DNA of 11,434 nucleotides from Oscillospiraceae bacterium (GCA_014796735.1 JAAVIG010000207.1:1-11434), one strand, 5' to 3'; numbered from the stretch's first letter, positions 1 to 7,874 are shown. Notes: generated from the letters alone by a model not told the origin. Translations and numbers: made by a program.

Positions 1-117
1 AAAATATTTTTAAAATAAGCTAACCAAAACAATAAAAAAGAGACTATATAAGTGAGAATCAAACAAAAATTCCATAACTCAATAAAGGAGCTTAGCTTTA
101 GAAAGGACTGAACGAAA

Positions 118-2004
118 TTGAAAAAGAAGAAAAAAGAAAACGACAATAAGTTTCACACCGAGTACGGCCTATTAAAAAACTGTATTTACATACTCGGTAA
201 AATAAAAAAATACCATCCGCCGCTTCTTGCTTTAATGGGGATAAGCGTAATTACCGTCTCGTCTATGAATTACTTATGGACCTTTGTGGGAAAATTCATA
301 CTTGATATTCTGGAAAAACAAAGCGCAAGCGGCAACACCGACATAACACCGCTTTTACAGCTTTTGGCGATCGTGGCTCCCGTGCTTTTGATAATGACCA
401 CCTTGAACGTGATTTCCGGTAATAAGGTATGGGTCAAGATGATATATGTCCGTTGTAAGATCATTACAGAGCGTGTTTCAAAGGTGCTGTCAATGAACTA
501 TCAAATGCTGGAGCAGCCCGATATTCTCGATATGAGCAGCAAGGCTATGCAGGCAACAGGCGGCAATACAAACGGCGTTGAGGGAATGATGCACCAAATG
601 CGGAATATGGGTACAAATATTGTAACTCTTATTGTCACCCTGACCACGATCGTGGTGTTGGATTGGAAGCTGATAGTTATTTTGACCGCTGTGGCGGTGG
701 TGCAGTTTTTGTTCTTCCGCTATACCGTCAAGAAAGATAAAAAAGAGGTATGGGACGCGCTGGCGGGTACATGGAGAAAGATAGACTATATGGAGCAAAC
801 TCTCCAAAGCTTTGACTACGCTAAGGATATACGTCTATTCGGAATGAAAAAATGGCTTTCGGGAAAGCAGCATGAGATCATTGGTGAAAAGCAGAGCAAG
901 ATGATACACAGCCGCAACTTATGGATGATAAACTCGGGAGTGGCTCATTCCTTATCTTTGATTCTTACCGCAGTAATACATGGAGTGCTTATTTACAGCT
1001 TTTTGGGCGACAGTATTTCCATAGGTGATTTTACTCTTTATGTTGGCTTGGCGATGGCCTTTACAAGCGCACTTGTAGATATGTTCAATTCCTTTGGCAC
1101 TTTTAAGCAGTGCAGTCTTCAGGTGGATGATTTCCGTTCCTTTATCGATCTTCCCGTTGACGATGAAACGGATTGTATCCCCGTACCCAAAACGGATAGG
1201 TACGTTTTCACCTTTAAAAATGTTTCCTTTAAATACAGCGGACAGGAGAATTACGCCTTAAAAAATCTCAATCTTACTCTTGAAGCGGGGAAGCGGCTTG
1301 CGGTAGTGGGGTTGAACGGCGCGGGAAAGACCACTTTTATAAAGCTTTTGCTTCGTCTATATGATGTTACCGACGGCGAGATACTTTTAAACGGTATAAA
1401 TGTAAATCGCTTTAAAAGAGCCGAATATTTTGAACTGTTTTCTCCCGTGTTCCAGAATGTTGAAATATTTGCTTTCCCAATGGCGGAAAACGTTTCTATG
1501 AAAAGACCTTCGGAGACTGACAAGGAGCTTTGCCGTGATTATCTTGAAAAAGCGGGGCTTAAGGAAAAGCTTGACGGTCTTGAAAACGGCGTTGAAACGG
1601 AGCTGCTTAAGGTTATTTTTGACGGCGGCATCGACCTTTCCGGAGGCGAAAAGCAAAAATTGGCTTTGGCAAGAGCATTGTATAAAGACGCTCCGATAAT
1701 AGTACTGGACGAACCTACCGCGGCTTTGGACCCATTGGCGGAATACAAGCTTTATAAGAGCTTTGACGATATTATCGGCAGCAAATCTGCGGTTTATATT
1801 TCTCACAGACTGTCTTCAACCCGCTTTTGCGACAATATAGCAATGTTTAAGGCAGGCGAAATGATTGAGGAGGGAACTCACGAGGAGCTGCTGGCAAAGG
1901 GCGGAGCTTATGCGGAAATGTTTGAGATCCAGGCGCAGTATTACAAGAATGAAAATAACGGCAATTCCGATGTTTACGGAGAGGAGGCTGTGTTAAATGT
2001 CTGA
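118..2004 (+). CDS. ABC exporter half-transporter, first subunit (permease + ATPase)
   Basis: A 628-residue fused membrane/ATPase protein of the MdlB-like ABC exporter type, probably pumping a peptide, lipid or drug outward. Hydrophobic segments lie near residues 35-56, 78-97, 165-205, 272-297 and 302-320, followed by one nucleotide-binding domain. Visible motifs are Walker A GLNGAGKT (398-405), a Q-loop in SPVFQN, signature LSGGE (507-511), Walker B VLDEPT with D531/E532, and the H-loop histidine H563. All catalytic residues are present. The start is TTG, chosen because AAAGGA sits 10 bases upstream and the N-terminus is a plausible lysine-rich cytoplasmic tail. The gene overlaps the next ABC gene by 8 bases, so the two are almost certainly cotranslated and form a heterodimer. 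Family assignment is firm; the substrate cannot be told. Confidence 0.95.
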   Translation: MKKKKKENDNKFHTEYGLLKNCIYILGKIKKYHPPLLALMGISVITVSSMNYLWTFVGKFILDILEKQSASGNTDITPLLQLLAIVAPVLLIMTTLNVISGNKVWVKMIYVRCKIITERVSKVLSMNYQMLEQPDILDMSSKAMQATGGNTNGVEGMMHQMRNMGTNIVTLIVTLTTIVVLDWKLIVILTAVAVVQFLFFRYTVKKDKKEVWDALAGTWRKIDYMEQTLQSFDYAKDIRLFGMKKWLSGKQHEIIGEKQSKMIHSRNLWMINSGVAHSLSLILTAVIHGVLIYSFLGDSISIGDFTLYVGLAMAFTSALVDMFNSFGTFKQCSLQVDDFRSFIDLPVDDETDCIPVPKTDRYVFTFKNVSFKYSGQENYALKNLNLTLEAGKRLAVVGLNGAGKTTFIKLLLRLYDVTDGEILLNGINVNRFKRAEYFELFSPVFQNVEIFAFPMAENVSMKRPSETDKELCRDYLEKAGLKEKLDGLENGVETELLKVIFDGGIDLSGGEKQKLALARALYKDAPIIVLDEPTAALDPLAEYKLYKSFDDIIGSKSAVYISHRLSSTRFCDNIAMFKAGEMIEEGTHEELLAKGGAYAEMFEIQAQYYKNENNGNSDVYGEEAVLNV

Positions 2005-3796
2005 ACAAAATAAAAATAAGAAAGACGGCCTTGCCGTTGTCAAAAAAACTCTTAAATATTTTTTGCCCATTGCGTGGAGAGTACATAAGGGATACTTTTT
2101 TGTAAGCATTTTAAAAACAATCAGCGACGCGCTGCATCCATTTGTGTCAATTATAGTATCACCCATGATAATAAGCGAGTTGTTGGGGGAAAGAAATATC
2201 GATAAACTTATTATTTATGTTGCTGTTCTTGCGGCCGGAGGTGCGCTGCTTTCTCTTGCAGGCTCTCAGCTTGGGGTTATTCTTGAAAAGTATGACGAAA
2301 AGTTTCAAAATTATTTCACTGAGGAAATGAGCAAAAGGGTAATGGAGCTTGATTTTCAGCATACCGAGGATAAAAAAGCACTTGATCAGATCGAGGCGGC
2401 GCGAACAGGTATGAGCTGGTATTCGGGCGGAGTTCATGGAATATGCTCACCGTTTTTCAGCATAATTTCCAACGCTTTGAAAATTGCAGGAGCCGTTACG
2501 CTTATTGCGATCTACGCCCCATTTCTTTTTGTGATAACCGCTTTTGTGGTGGTAATAAACGTTATTATACAAAATAAGAAAAATAAAATCGAGATAGAAA
2601 CATACAGCGGACTTTCAAAGCTTAACCGAGTTTTCGGGTACTACGCATTTAATATAATAGATTTTCGCTACGGAAAGGATATAAGACTTTACGGCGCAAA
2701 GGATATGATGATCGAAAAATGGAACGCAATAACCGAACAGCAGAACACGAGCTGGAACGCTATGGCAAAAAAGCAGCTTCCCCTTGATAACATATCTAAT
2801 GTTTGCGGTGTTGCAAGGGATATTGCCTCTTATCTGTACCTCGGTATACTTGTGCTGACGGGCGGCATATCCATTGCGGTATTTACGCAGATGCTCACCG
2901 CGGGTTCAACCTTTCAGTCGTCAATGAGCGATTTGCTGTATCAGGTACAGGAGATCATAAAACGCACCAATTACGCTTATGAGTACGTAAAGTTTATGGA
3001 GTATCCTGCCGCTATTGAAAAGGGAAGCCGTCACGTCGAGGGTAAATCACACATCATTGAATTTAAAAACGTTTCCTTTACCTATCCAAATACCGATGTT
3101 AAGGTGCTTGACGGCGTTTCGGTCACTCTGCGTCAGGGTGAGCATTTGTCGGTGGTCGGTTTAAACGGCGCGGGAAAAACCACATTTGTTAAGCTGTTGT
3201 GCCGCCTTTACGATCCCACGGACGGCGAAATTCTTTTGGACGGCGTAAACATTAAGGAATATGATTACGAGGAATACATGTCCGTATTCTCTCCAGTATT
3301 TCAGGATTTCAAGCTGTTTGCCTTTTCTCTTGAGGACAATATTACTTTGGAGCGTGAACAAGGAGAGAAGGAGGTTGACACTATAATTGAACAAGTAGGA
3401 TTAAAGGATAAGGTAGATTCGCTTGAAAACGGAAAGAAAACCCTTTTGTACAAAGCCTTTGATGAAAACGGAATAGAGCCGTCGGGAGGAGAACAGCAGA
3501 AGATCGCCATTGCGAGAAAAAAAAAAAAAAAATCTCCCGTGGTAATACTTGACGAACCCACCGCCGCTTTAGACCCCGTTGCCGAATACGATATTTACAA
3601 GCAGTTCGACACCCTTGTAGGCGAAAAAACAGCTATCTACATTTCACACCGGCTTTCAAGCTGCAAGTTCTGTGACAAAATAGCTGTATTTTCGGAGGGG
3701 AAGATCATGGAGTACGGCACTCACGATACCCTTGTTGCAATAGAGGGCGGTATATATTCTAAGATGTTCAAGGCGCAGGCGCAGTATTACAATTAA
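1997..3796 (+). CDS. ABC exporter half-transporter, second subunit, with poly-lysine insertion-like stretch
   Basis: A 599-residue partner of the preceding ABC exporter gene with the same order: membrane segments (about 26-60, 64-85, 148-185, 280-300), then an ATPase domain. Walker A GLNGAGKT is at 388-395, the signature reads PSGGE (495-499) instead of LSGGE, Walker B is ILDEPT with D519/E520, and H551 is the H-loop. ATG is supported by AGGAGG at 1982-1987, 9 bases upstream, inside the end of the first gene. Oddity: right after IAIAR the paralogous partner has ALYKDA, but here the residues are KKKKKS, encoded by 16 consecutive A (3517-3532). Length and frame are preserved. This could be a real mutation, a slippage-prone switch, or a sequencing/assembly artefact. 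The substrate is unknown. Confidence 0.93.
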   Translation: MSEQNKNKKDGLAVVKKTLKYFLPIAWRVHKGYFFVSILKTISDALHPFVSIIVSPMIISELLGERNIDKLIIYVAVLAAGGALLSLAGSQLGVILEKYDEKFQNYFTEEMSKRVMELDFQHTEDKKALDQIEAARTGMSWYSGGVHGICSPFFSIISNALKIAGAVTLIAIYAPFLFVITAFVVVINVIIQNKKNKIEIETYSGLSKLNRVFGYYAFNIIDFRYGKDIRLYGAKDMMIEKWNAITEQQNTSWNAMAKKQLPLDNISNVCGVARDIASYLYLGILVLTGGISIAVFTQMLTAGSTFQSSMSDLLYQVQEIIKRTNYAYEYVKFMEYPAAIEKGSRHVEGKSHIIEFKNVSFTYPNTDVKVLDGVSVTLRQGEHLSVVGLNGAGKTTFVKLLCRLYDPTDGEILLDGVNIKEYDYEEYMSVFSPVFQDFKLFAFSLEDNITLEREQGEKEVDTIIEQVGLKDKVDSLENGKKTLLYKAFDENGIEPSGGEQQKIAIARKKKKKSPVVILDEPTAALDPVAEYDIYKQFDTLVGEKTAIYISHRLSSCKFCDKIAVFSEGKIMEYGTHDTLVAIEGGIYSKMFKAQAQYYN

Positions 3797-3802
3797 ATTA
3801 TA

Positions 3803-3840
3803 AAAGCACAGCTCTTAAAATTATGAGCTGTGCTTTGTTG
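3803..3840 (+). terminator. Rho-independent terminator of the ABC operon
   Basis: Perfect 12-bp inverted repeat AAAGCACAGCTC (3803-3814) and GAGCTGTGCTTT (3825-3836) with a 10-base loop, followed by TTTGTTGTT. It starts 7 bases after the stop codon of the second ABC gene. Confidence 0.92.
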
Positions 3841-3894
3841 TTAATGTGCATAAAAATGAAACCTCTTTTTTGAAAAATATTTTTTTATATATAG

Positions 3895-3923
3895 TTGAAC
3901 TCATTTTGGAAATATGGTAAAAT
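3895..3923 (+). promoter_or_regulatory. Sigma-A-type promoter for the EAL/HDOD gene
   Basis: TTGAAC (3895-3900), a 17-base spacer, then TAAAAT (3918-3923), preceded by TGG, which fits an extended -10. It lies in the only gap between the ABC terminator and the next gene, giving a 5' leader of about 30 bases. Confidence 0.8.
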
Positions 3924-3959
3924 ATTTCTACATAAACGATTATAAAGGACGGTGACAGA

Positions 3960-5171
3960 GTGAACAGCTATTTTGCCAAGCAGCCGATTCTTGATCTTGA
4001 CGGTGAGACCTATGGGTATGAGCTTTTGTACCGACGGGGCAACGACGCTTCCTCATATGACGGTACCGATGGGGATAAATCCACCGCCGGCGTAATAAAC
4101 AGCGTGTTTTTCGGTGAGGGCAGCAATAAGATACTTAACGGTAAGATGGCTTTTCTGAATTTTACCGAGAATCTGCTTTTGGAAAAGGCGGCATTACTGC
4201 TCCCCAAAAATCAGGTCGTAATTGAGGTTCTTGAAAGCGTTATTGCTTCCAATGAAATTCTTGATTGCTGCGCGGAGCTTATCGAAAACGGCTATATCGT
4301 TGCTCTCGATGATTATATATATTCTTATCAGACTGCGCCGCTGCTTGACTATTGTGATATTGTAAAGATCGATTTCAGAATCGACAAAAGTGATATTGAA
4401 TACACGGCGTCGCGGTGCAGGGAAGCGGGAAAGATACTGCTTGCGGAAAAGATAGAGACCCTCGAGGAGGCGGAGTACGCAAAAAGTCTCGGTTGTACTC
4501 TTATGCAGGGGTATTATTTCGCGCAGCCTTTTATAATGGTAGGAAAAACATACAGCCCTATGGCGGTTACTTTTTCAAGGCTTATTATGGCACTCAGGAA
4601 AGATGTGCCTGACATTGACGAATTGGCGGAAATAATATCTCACGACCCCTTTATGACCGCAAAGCTGCTTCAGCTTGTTAACGCGCTGCGCTCCGATATG
4701 TCAAACCGTATTTATTCGGTAAAGCAGGCATTGGTCATGCTGGGGATGAAAAAGCTTAAGGAATGGATATACCTTCTGGGTCTTCAGAATCTTGCGCAGG
4801 GCGGTCCCGAGGAAAGAGTAAAGACTGCTTTGTTCAGAGCGTTTTTTTGCAGCTCCGTTTCAAATATTATATGCAAGGACCCCAATGTTGCAGATGAAAT
4901 GTATCTTATGGGACTTATGTCGGTATTGGTAGTGCTTCACGACTCGGAGACCATGGACGAAATGGGACTTTCTCCGAGCATTAAGGAGGGCTTGATAGAG
5001 AGAAAGGGCATGTTCGGCGATGTGTTTACACTCATACTCGATTACGAGCAGGGCAATTGGTCGGGAATAGATAAGTTTGTTGAAAAATACAATGCCAATG
5101 TGGTGCAGATGTTCAGGGAATATATGAATTGTATCAGCACTGTTGACGAAATTATTGAAATTATTGGTTAA
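3960..5171 (+). CDS. EAL-like/HDOD two-domain signalling protein (YuxH type, COG3434)
   Basis: A 403-residue cytoplasmic protein. Residues 1-195 form an EAL-type barrel and about 200-395 an HDOD domain (ELAEIISHDPFMTAKLLQLVN, then SVKQALVMLGMKKLKEW). Family knowledge: EAL domains bind or hydrolyse cyclic-di-GMP, and HDOD domains are non-enzymatic HD relatives in signalling. Several EAL positions are recognisable: E21 in GYELLYR, N67, E89/E92 in EVLES, D117-D118, K136 in KID, E163/E166 in AEKIE, and Q183 in QGYYFAQP. However, the loop after the DD pair is YIYSYQTA instead of FGTGYSS, and EAL itself reads ELL. Loss of hydrolysis with retained binding is plausible but unproven. Start is GTG, with AAAGGA 10 bases upstream. 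No terminator is seen before the next promoter. Confidence 0.9.
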   Translation: MNSYFAKQPILDLDGETYGYELLYRRGNDASSYDGTDGDKSTAGVINSVFFGEGSNKILNGKMAFLNFTENLLLEKAALLLPKNQVVIEVLESVIASNEILDCCAELIENGYIVALDDYIYSYQTAPLLDYCDIVKIDFRIDKSDIEYTASRCREAGKILLAEKIETLEEAEYAKSLGCTLMQGYYFAQPFIMVGKTYSPMAVTFSRLIMALRKDVPDIDELAEIISHDPFMTAKLLQLVNALRSDMSNRIYSVKQALVMLGMKKLKEWIYLLGLQNLAQGGPEERVKTALFRAFFCSSVSNIICKDPNVADEMYLMGLMSVLVVLHDSETMDEMGLSPSIKEGLIERKGMFGDVFTLILDYEQGNWSGIDKFVEKYNANVVQMFREYMNCISTVDEIIEIIG

Positions 5172-5200
5172 ATTTGGCGTAAAACCGTATTGGATAGTCC

Positions 5201-5229
5201 CTGACAATAACTTAATTTGGTATTATAAT
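5201..5229 (+). promoter_or_regulatory. Sigma-A-type promoter for the aldo/keto reductase gene
   Basis: CTGACA (5201-5206), a 17-base spacer, then a consensus TATAAT (5224-5229). This is followed by an AT-rich leader of about 45 bases that ends in AGGAGG (5268-5273) ahead of the ATG. Confidence 0.82.
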
Positions 5230-5279
5230 TATATTAAAGTAAAAAATATATAGATTTGGTAATCAACAGGAGGAAGAAA

Positions 5280-6425
5280 ATGCAGTATCGCAGACTGGGA
5301 AAAACCAATTTAATGGTGAGTGAGATCGGTTTTGGTGCAGAGTGGCTGGAACGTCATAATTATGAGGAATGTAAGGCGGCGATAGACCGTGCCGATGAGC
5401 TTGGAATCAATATTTTGGACTGCTGGATGCCGGAGCCCAATGTCCGCACCAACATAGGAAAAGCTCTTGTCGGAAGGCGTGAGCGTTGGTTTATTCAAGG
5501 ACATATCGGTTCAACATGGCAAGGTGGACAATACACCCGTACACGTGATGTTGATAAATGCCGAGAGGCTTTTGAAGATCTGCTGACTCGTTTACAGACG
5601 GACTACATTGATTTGGGAATGATTCATTTTATTGATCAGGAAAGTGATTGGGAAGCCGCTGTAAACGGTCCGTTTATGCAATATGTGCAAGAGCTTAAAA
5701 AAACCGGAAAAATTCGCCATATCGGTATGAGTACTCACAATCCCGATATGGCGAAGCGTGCGGTGGAAAACGGACTTGTGGAAATGATGCTTTTCAGCAT
5801 AAATCCGGCATTTGATCTGCTTCCCCCTACGGATGATCTCAACAACTATTTTGCCGAAGAATATCAAGAGGAGCTCGGCGGCATTGACCCCGCCAGAGCC
5901 GAGCTTTACAAGCTCTGCGAACAAAATGACGTGGGACTTACCGTTATGAAAGGTTACGCGGGCGGACGGCTGTTTGACGCAAAGCGTTCTCCGTTTGGCG
6001 TTGCACTGACTCCCGTGCAATGTATACACTATTGCCTGACGCGTCCTGCCGTTGCGTCTATCATGGTAGGATATGACACTCCAGAGCATGTGGAGCAGGC
6101 AGTCGCTTATGAAAACGCATCTGCAGAGGAAAAGGATTATGCCGGTGTTCTTGCAAAAGCACCACGCCATACATTCGGACAGGGAGAGTGTACCTATTGC
6201 GGTCATTGTAAACCCTGCCCTGCAAATATTGATATCGCCATGGTAAATAAATATTATGATTTGGCAACTATGCAGTCCGAGGTACCCGCCACAGTTAGGG
6301 AGCACTATTTTGCATTGGAACATAATGCCGATGCGTGTATCGGCTGCAAGAGCTGTGAAAGCCGCTGTCCGTTTGGTGTGAAAATCGCCGAGCGAATGAA
6401 AAAAACGGTTGAACTTTTTCGGTGA
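5280..6425 (+). CDS. Aldo/keto reductase-fold protein with C-terminal 2x[4Fe-4S] ferredoxin domain (COG1453 type)
   Basis: A 381-residue cytoplasmic protein. Residues 1-290 are an aldo/keto reductase barrel (opening RRLGKTNLMVSEIGFG; D47 in NILDCW; H116 in MIHF; the end of the barrel in TPVQCIHYCLTRPAVASIM). The tail holds two iron-sulfur motifs: C304, C307, C310, C313-P and C353, C356, C359, C363-P, as in bacterial-type ferredoxins carrying two [4Fe-4S] clusters. ATG at 5280 is preferred over an in-frame TTG at 5256 because AGGAGG (5268-5273) lies 6 bases before it and downstream of the TTG. The usual AKR catalytic Tyr and Lys are not recognisable: the positions read WMPEP and IQGHIG. Chemistry therefore may not be standard NADPH carbonyl reduction. 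The substrate is unknown. The gene is monocistronic between its own promoter and terminator. Confidence 0.93.
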   Translation: MQYRRLGKTNLMVSEIGFGAEWLERHNYEECKAAIDRADELGINILDCWMPEPNVRTNIGKALVGRRERWFIQGHIGSTWQGGQYTRTRDVDKCREAFEDLLTRLQTDYIDLGMIHFIDQESDWEAAVNGPFMQYVQELKKTGKIRHIGMSTHNPDMAKRAVENGLVEMMLFSINPAFDLLPPTDDLNNYFAEEYQEELGGIDPARAELYKLCEQNDVGLTVMKGYAGGRLFDAKRSPFGVALTPVQCIHYCLTRPAVASIMVGYDTPEHVEQAVAYENASAEEKDYAGVLAKAPRHTFGQGECTYCGHCKPCPANIDIAMVNKYYDLATMQSEVPATVREHYFALEHNADACIGCKSCESRCPFGVKIAERMKKTVELFR

Positions 6426-6438
6426 TCAGTTTTTAGAT

Positions 6439-6490
6439 TTATGCCCACAAATGGCTTTGTACAGCCGTTTGTGGGCATAATATCTTTTTG
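6439..6490 (+). terminator. Strong rho-independent terminator after the aldo/keto reductase
   Basis: Arms TTATGCCCACAAA (6439-6451) and TTTGTGGGCATAA (6468-6480) pair perfectly. The stem continues through a T-G wobble and GGCT/AGCC to a 6-base loop TTGTAC, about 18 bp in all, then TATCTTTTTGG. The minus-strand side has no T-run, so it probably works only for the plus-strand gene. Confidence 0.93.
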
Positions 6491-6512
6491 GTTACTTTTA
6501 GATGTATGTAGG

Positions 6513-6582
6513 CTACGAAAAAGATATATTTGCAATTTCGGCGGAGAGATTTGAACCTGCGTAAAGTTATCCCTTACTTCTA
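6513..6582 (-). repeat. 70-base repeat, copy 1, 3' of the VOC pseudogene
   Basis: Ungapped 70-base match to 8177-8246 with five mismatches. Positions 6548-6579 are identical over 32 bases. In the gene (minus) direction it contains a 5-bp/7-base hairpin GTAAG-GGATAAC-TTTAC, immediately followed by GCAGGTTCAAATC, which resembles a tRNA T-loop. It begins 18 bases after the end of the VOC reading frame. Two copies make it a repeat; its role (attachment site, tRNA scar or shared 3' UTR element) is inference. Confidence 0.85.
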
Positions 6583-6599
6583 AAACTATAATGTGTATT

Positions 6600-6980
6600 T
6601 TAGAGATTATAATTTAACAACCAACGGATGCCAAATTTATCTGTTAAATCTGCCATCTTACTACACCACTCACATGGAGCTAACGGATAGTGTATTTACG
6701 CTTTTTGTTTCAATACATCATAAGCAGCATCCAAAGATTTTTCGTCGTCAAAAGTTAGCCAGAATTGCATATTATTTTCTCTTATAAAATTTGTACTATA
6801 ATGCGATATGTCACTTATTGCTAAAACCGTTTGACTGTTGATGACAATTTCCGCATGTGCATAAAAATCATCATCATCGGATGCTTTGAAACAATTTTTT
6901 GATGCTGCATTAAACGCTTTACAATAAAAATCTACGGCCTCAATACTGCCGGATAAGTATGCCATGAAAACCATTCTCAT
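6600..6980 (-). pseudogene. VOC-family (PhnB/glyoxalase-like) gene interrupted by one in-frame stop
   Basis: The minus-strand frame from ATG at 6980 encodes 94 residues (SGSIEAVDFYCKAFNA, HAEIVINSQTVLAISD, NNMQFWLTFDDEKSLDAAY) to TAA at 6698-6696. The same frame then continues without shift for 31 more codons (HYPLAPCEWC, then DLTDKFGIRWLLNY) to TAA at 6602-6600. The second part is the expected VOC C-terminus, with its DxFGxxW-type ending. A single base change, for example AAA to TAA in KQKAK, would explain the break. The full frame is about 126 residues, near the usual VOC length. Family members include dioxygenases and resistance proteins; the specific role is unknown. The upstream ribosome site is weak. 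It may be a recent pseudogene, or the 94-residue product may be made. Confidence 0.75.
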
Positions 6981-7227
6981 ATAATACCACCATCGTTAAT
7001 ATGTTTTTTCATCATGAAAAAAATCGACAGCTTTATAGCAATCGACTTTCTTCGACAGAATATTTGTGAGATCGTTACCAAAAACCTGCTAAGAAAAATC
7101 AATAGTGAAAATAGCTAAAATCCGAGCTGAATTTTTGTAACAATAAACTTGATAAAAAGGTGCAGCAAAGCAAGCGGTATGAATACTGAAATTTTAACCG
7201 CCGAAAGTTTTGTGTTAATACCATTAA
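6981..7227. other. Gap between VOC pseudogene and IS110 remnant
   Basis: No convincing gene. On the minus strand, 7088-6996 reads 30 codons open (FGNDLTNILSKKVDCYKAVD, then FFHDEKTY and a stop) without a start or ribosome site. It may be the C-terminal scrap of a lost gene, but I do not recognise it. The stretch GTGCAGCAAAGCAAGCGG near 7160 shares GCAGCAAAGC with 9113-9122. No promoter stands out for the VOC gene. Confidence 0.4.
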
Positions 7228-7622
7228 TCAGGTGATTGAGTATAGCTCCATAATTTTTCCATAATAAATGCGAAGAAATTTGTTAAGTCCGGCAATCATA
7301 GCTTCTTTGCCGCATTTTCCCTCAACACGTTTCTTCTGAATGAAGTCGTAAACAGAAGTACCCTCAAGCTTATGAGCAACCAAACTTTGCATAATTTCAA
7401 AACCCGTTTTTCGTAGGTAACTGTTTCCCCTTTTAGAAATATGACGTTCTGAGGCATTAAATGTTCCTGATTGATAGGGTGGTGCATCAATACCTGCATA
7501 AGCAATTAAAGCTCTTTGGCAGTGTGATCAATTTCAAATGTATGCTTTAAGATCTCACCACCGGGTTTCATAAAACAAACTGTACTTTTGCCTTTGGATA
7601 CATCAATTCCAACGCTAATCAT
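7228..7622 (-). pseudogene. IS110-family transposase, internally deleted remnant
   Basis: From ATG at 7622 (GAAGGA 5 bases upstream) the minus strand reads MISVGIDVSKGKSTVCFMKP and on to HTAKEL, which is the IS110 RuvC-like N-terminus with its first acidic residue in GIDVSK. A stop follows at 7508-7506. Shifting frame near 7510 gives LIAYAGIDAPPYQSGTFNAS, ISKRGNSYLRKTGFEIM and on to YSIT, stopping at 7228. This is the C-terminal Transposase_20 domain, with the conserved Ser in YQSG. The whole middle (the remaining acidic residues and coiled coil, roughly two thirds of a normal 400-residue protein) is missing, and the halves are out of frame. It must be inactive. IS110 elements lack clear terminal inverted repeats, so element ends cannot be set. 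Minus-strand bases upstream of the ATG correspond to the left end. Confidence 0.88.
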
Positions 7623-7868
7623 TTGATTCCTTCTTTCCAAAAAATAATTGTAATTTTCCGCTCATAGCTTATTATGATTCATTTTGGTTAGTGACACGAA
7701 CGCCCGCTTTGCATTTTTTGCTTTCGGGCTACGCCCAAAAGCAAAAAATGCAAAGCACGGAACAACCTGCTTAATCGAACCTTTATAACAAGAAGGCGGT
7801 TGACGCTTTTTGGTACGAACGCAAAGTTCTAAGATTTGCTCGTCAATCTATTACCCTCTTATTATAAT
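7623..7868 (-). other. Probable IS110 left-end noncoding region
   Basis: No coding sequence is seen. In IS110-group elements the noncoding left end precedes the transposase gene and can encode a bridge RNA. This stretch occupies that position on the minus strand. It contains the large hairpin at 7706-7756 and two copies of ACGAACGC (7696-7703 and 7814-7821) flanking it. Assignment rests on position and structure only. Confidence 0.35.
7706..7756. repeat. Long hairpin in the IS110 left-end region
   Basis: Arms GCTTTGCATTTTTTGCTTT (7706-7724) and its exact complement (7738-7756) are joined by GGGC-TAC-GCCC (7726-7736), with a single C/A mismatch. In total 23 bp are paired around a 3-base loop. 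There is no following T-run on either strand, so it is not an ordinary terminator. Confidence 0.88.
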
Positions 7869-7874
7869 AAAAAT

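Noticed and set aside
52..111. 19-codon GTG frame before the first ABC gene
   Set aside because: No ribosome site and no recognisable product. It could be a leader peptide, but nothing supports it beyond openness. No convincing promoter was found in 1-117 either.
5256..5279. TTG start extending the aldo/keto reductase by 8 residues
   Set aside because: The AGGAGG ribosome site lies inside this extension and points to ATG at 5280.
5592..6323. Long 243-residue minus-strand frame inside the aldo/keto reductase
   Set aside because: Shadow of a gene with strong motifs, promoter and terminator on the plus strand. The composition is not protein-like.
6593..6787. 64-residue plus-strand frame
   Set aside because: Antisense of the VOC C-terminus, with no ribosome site.
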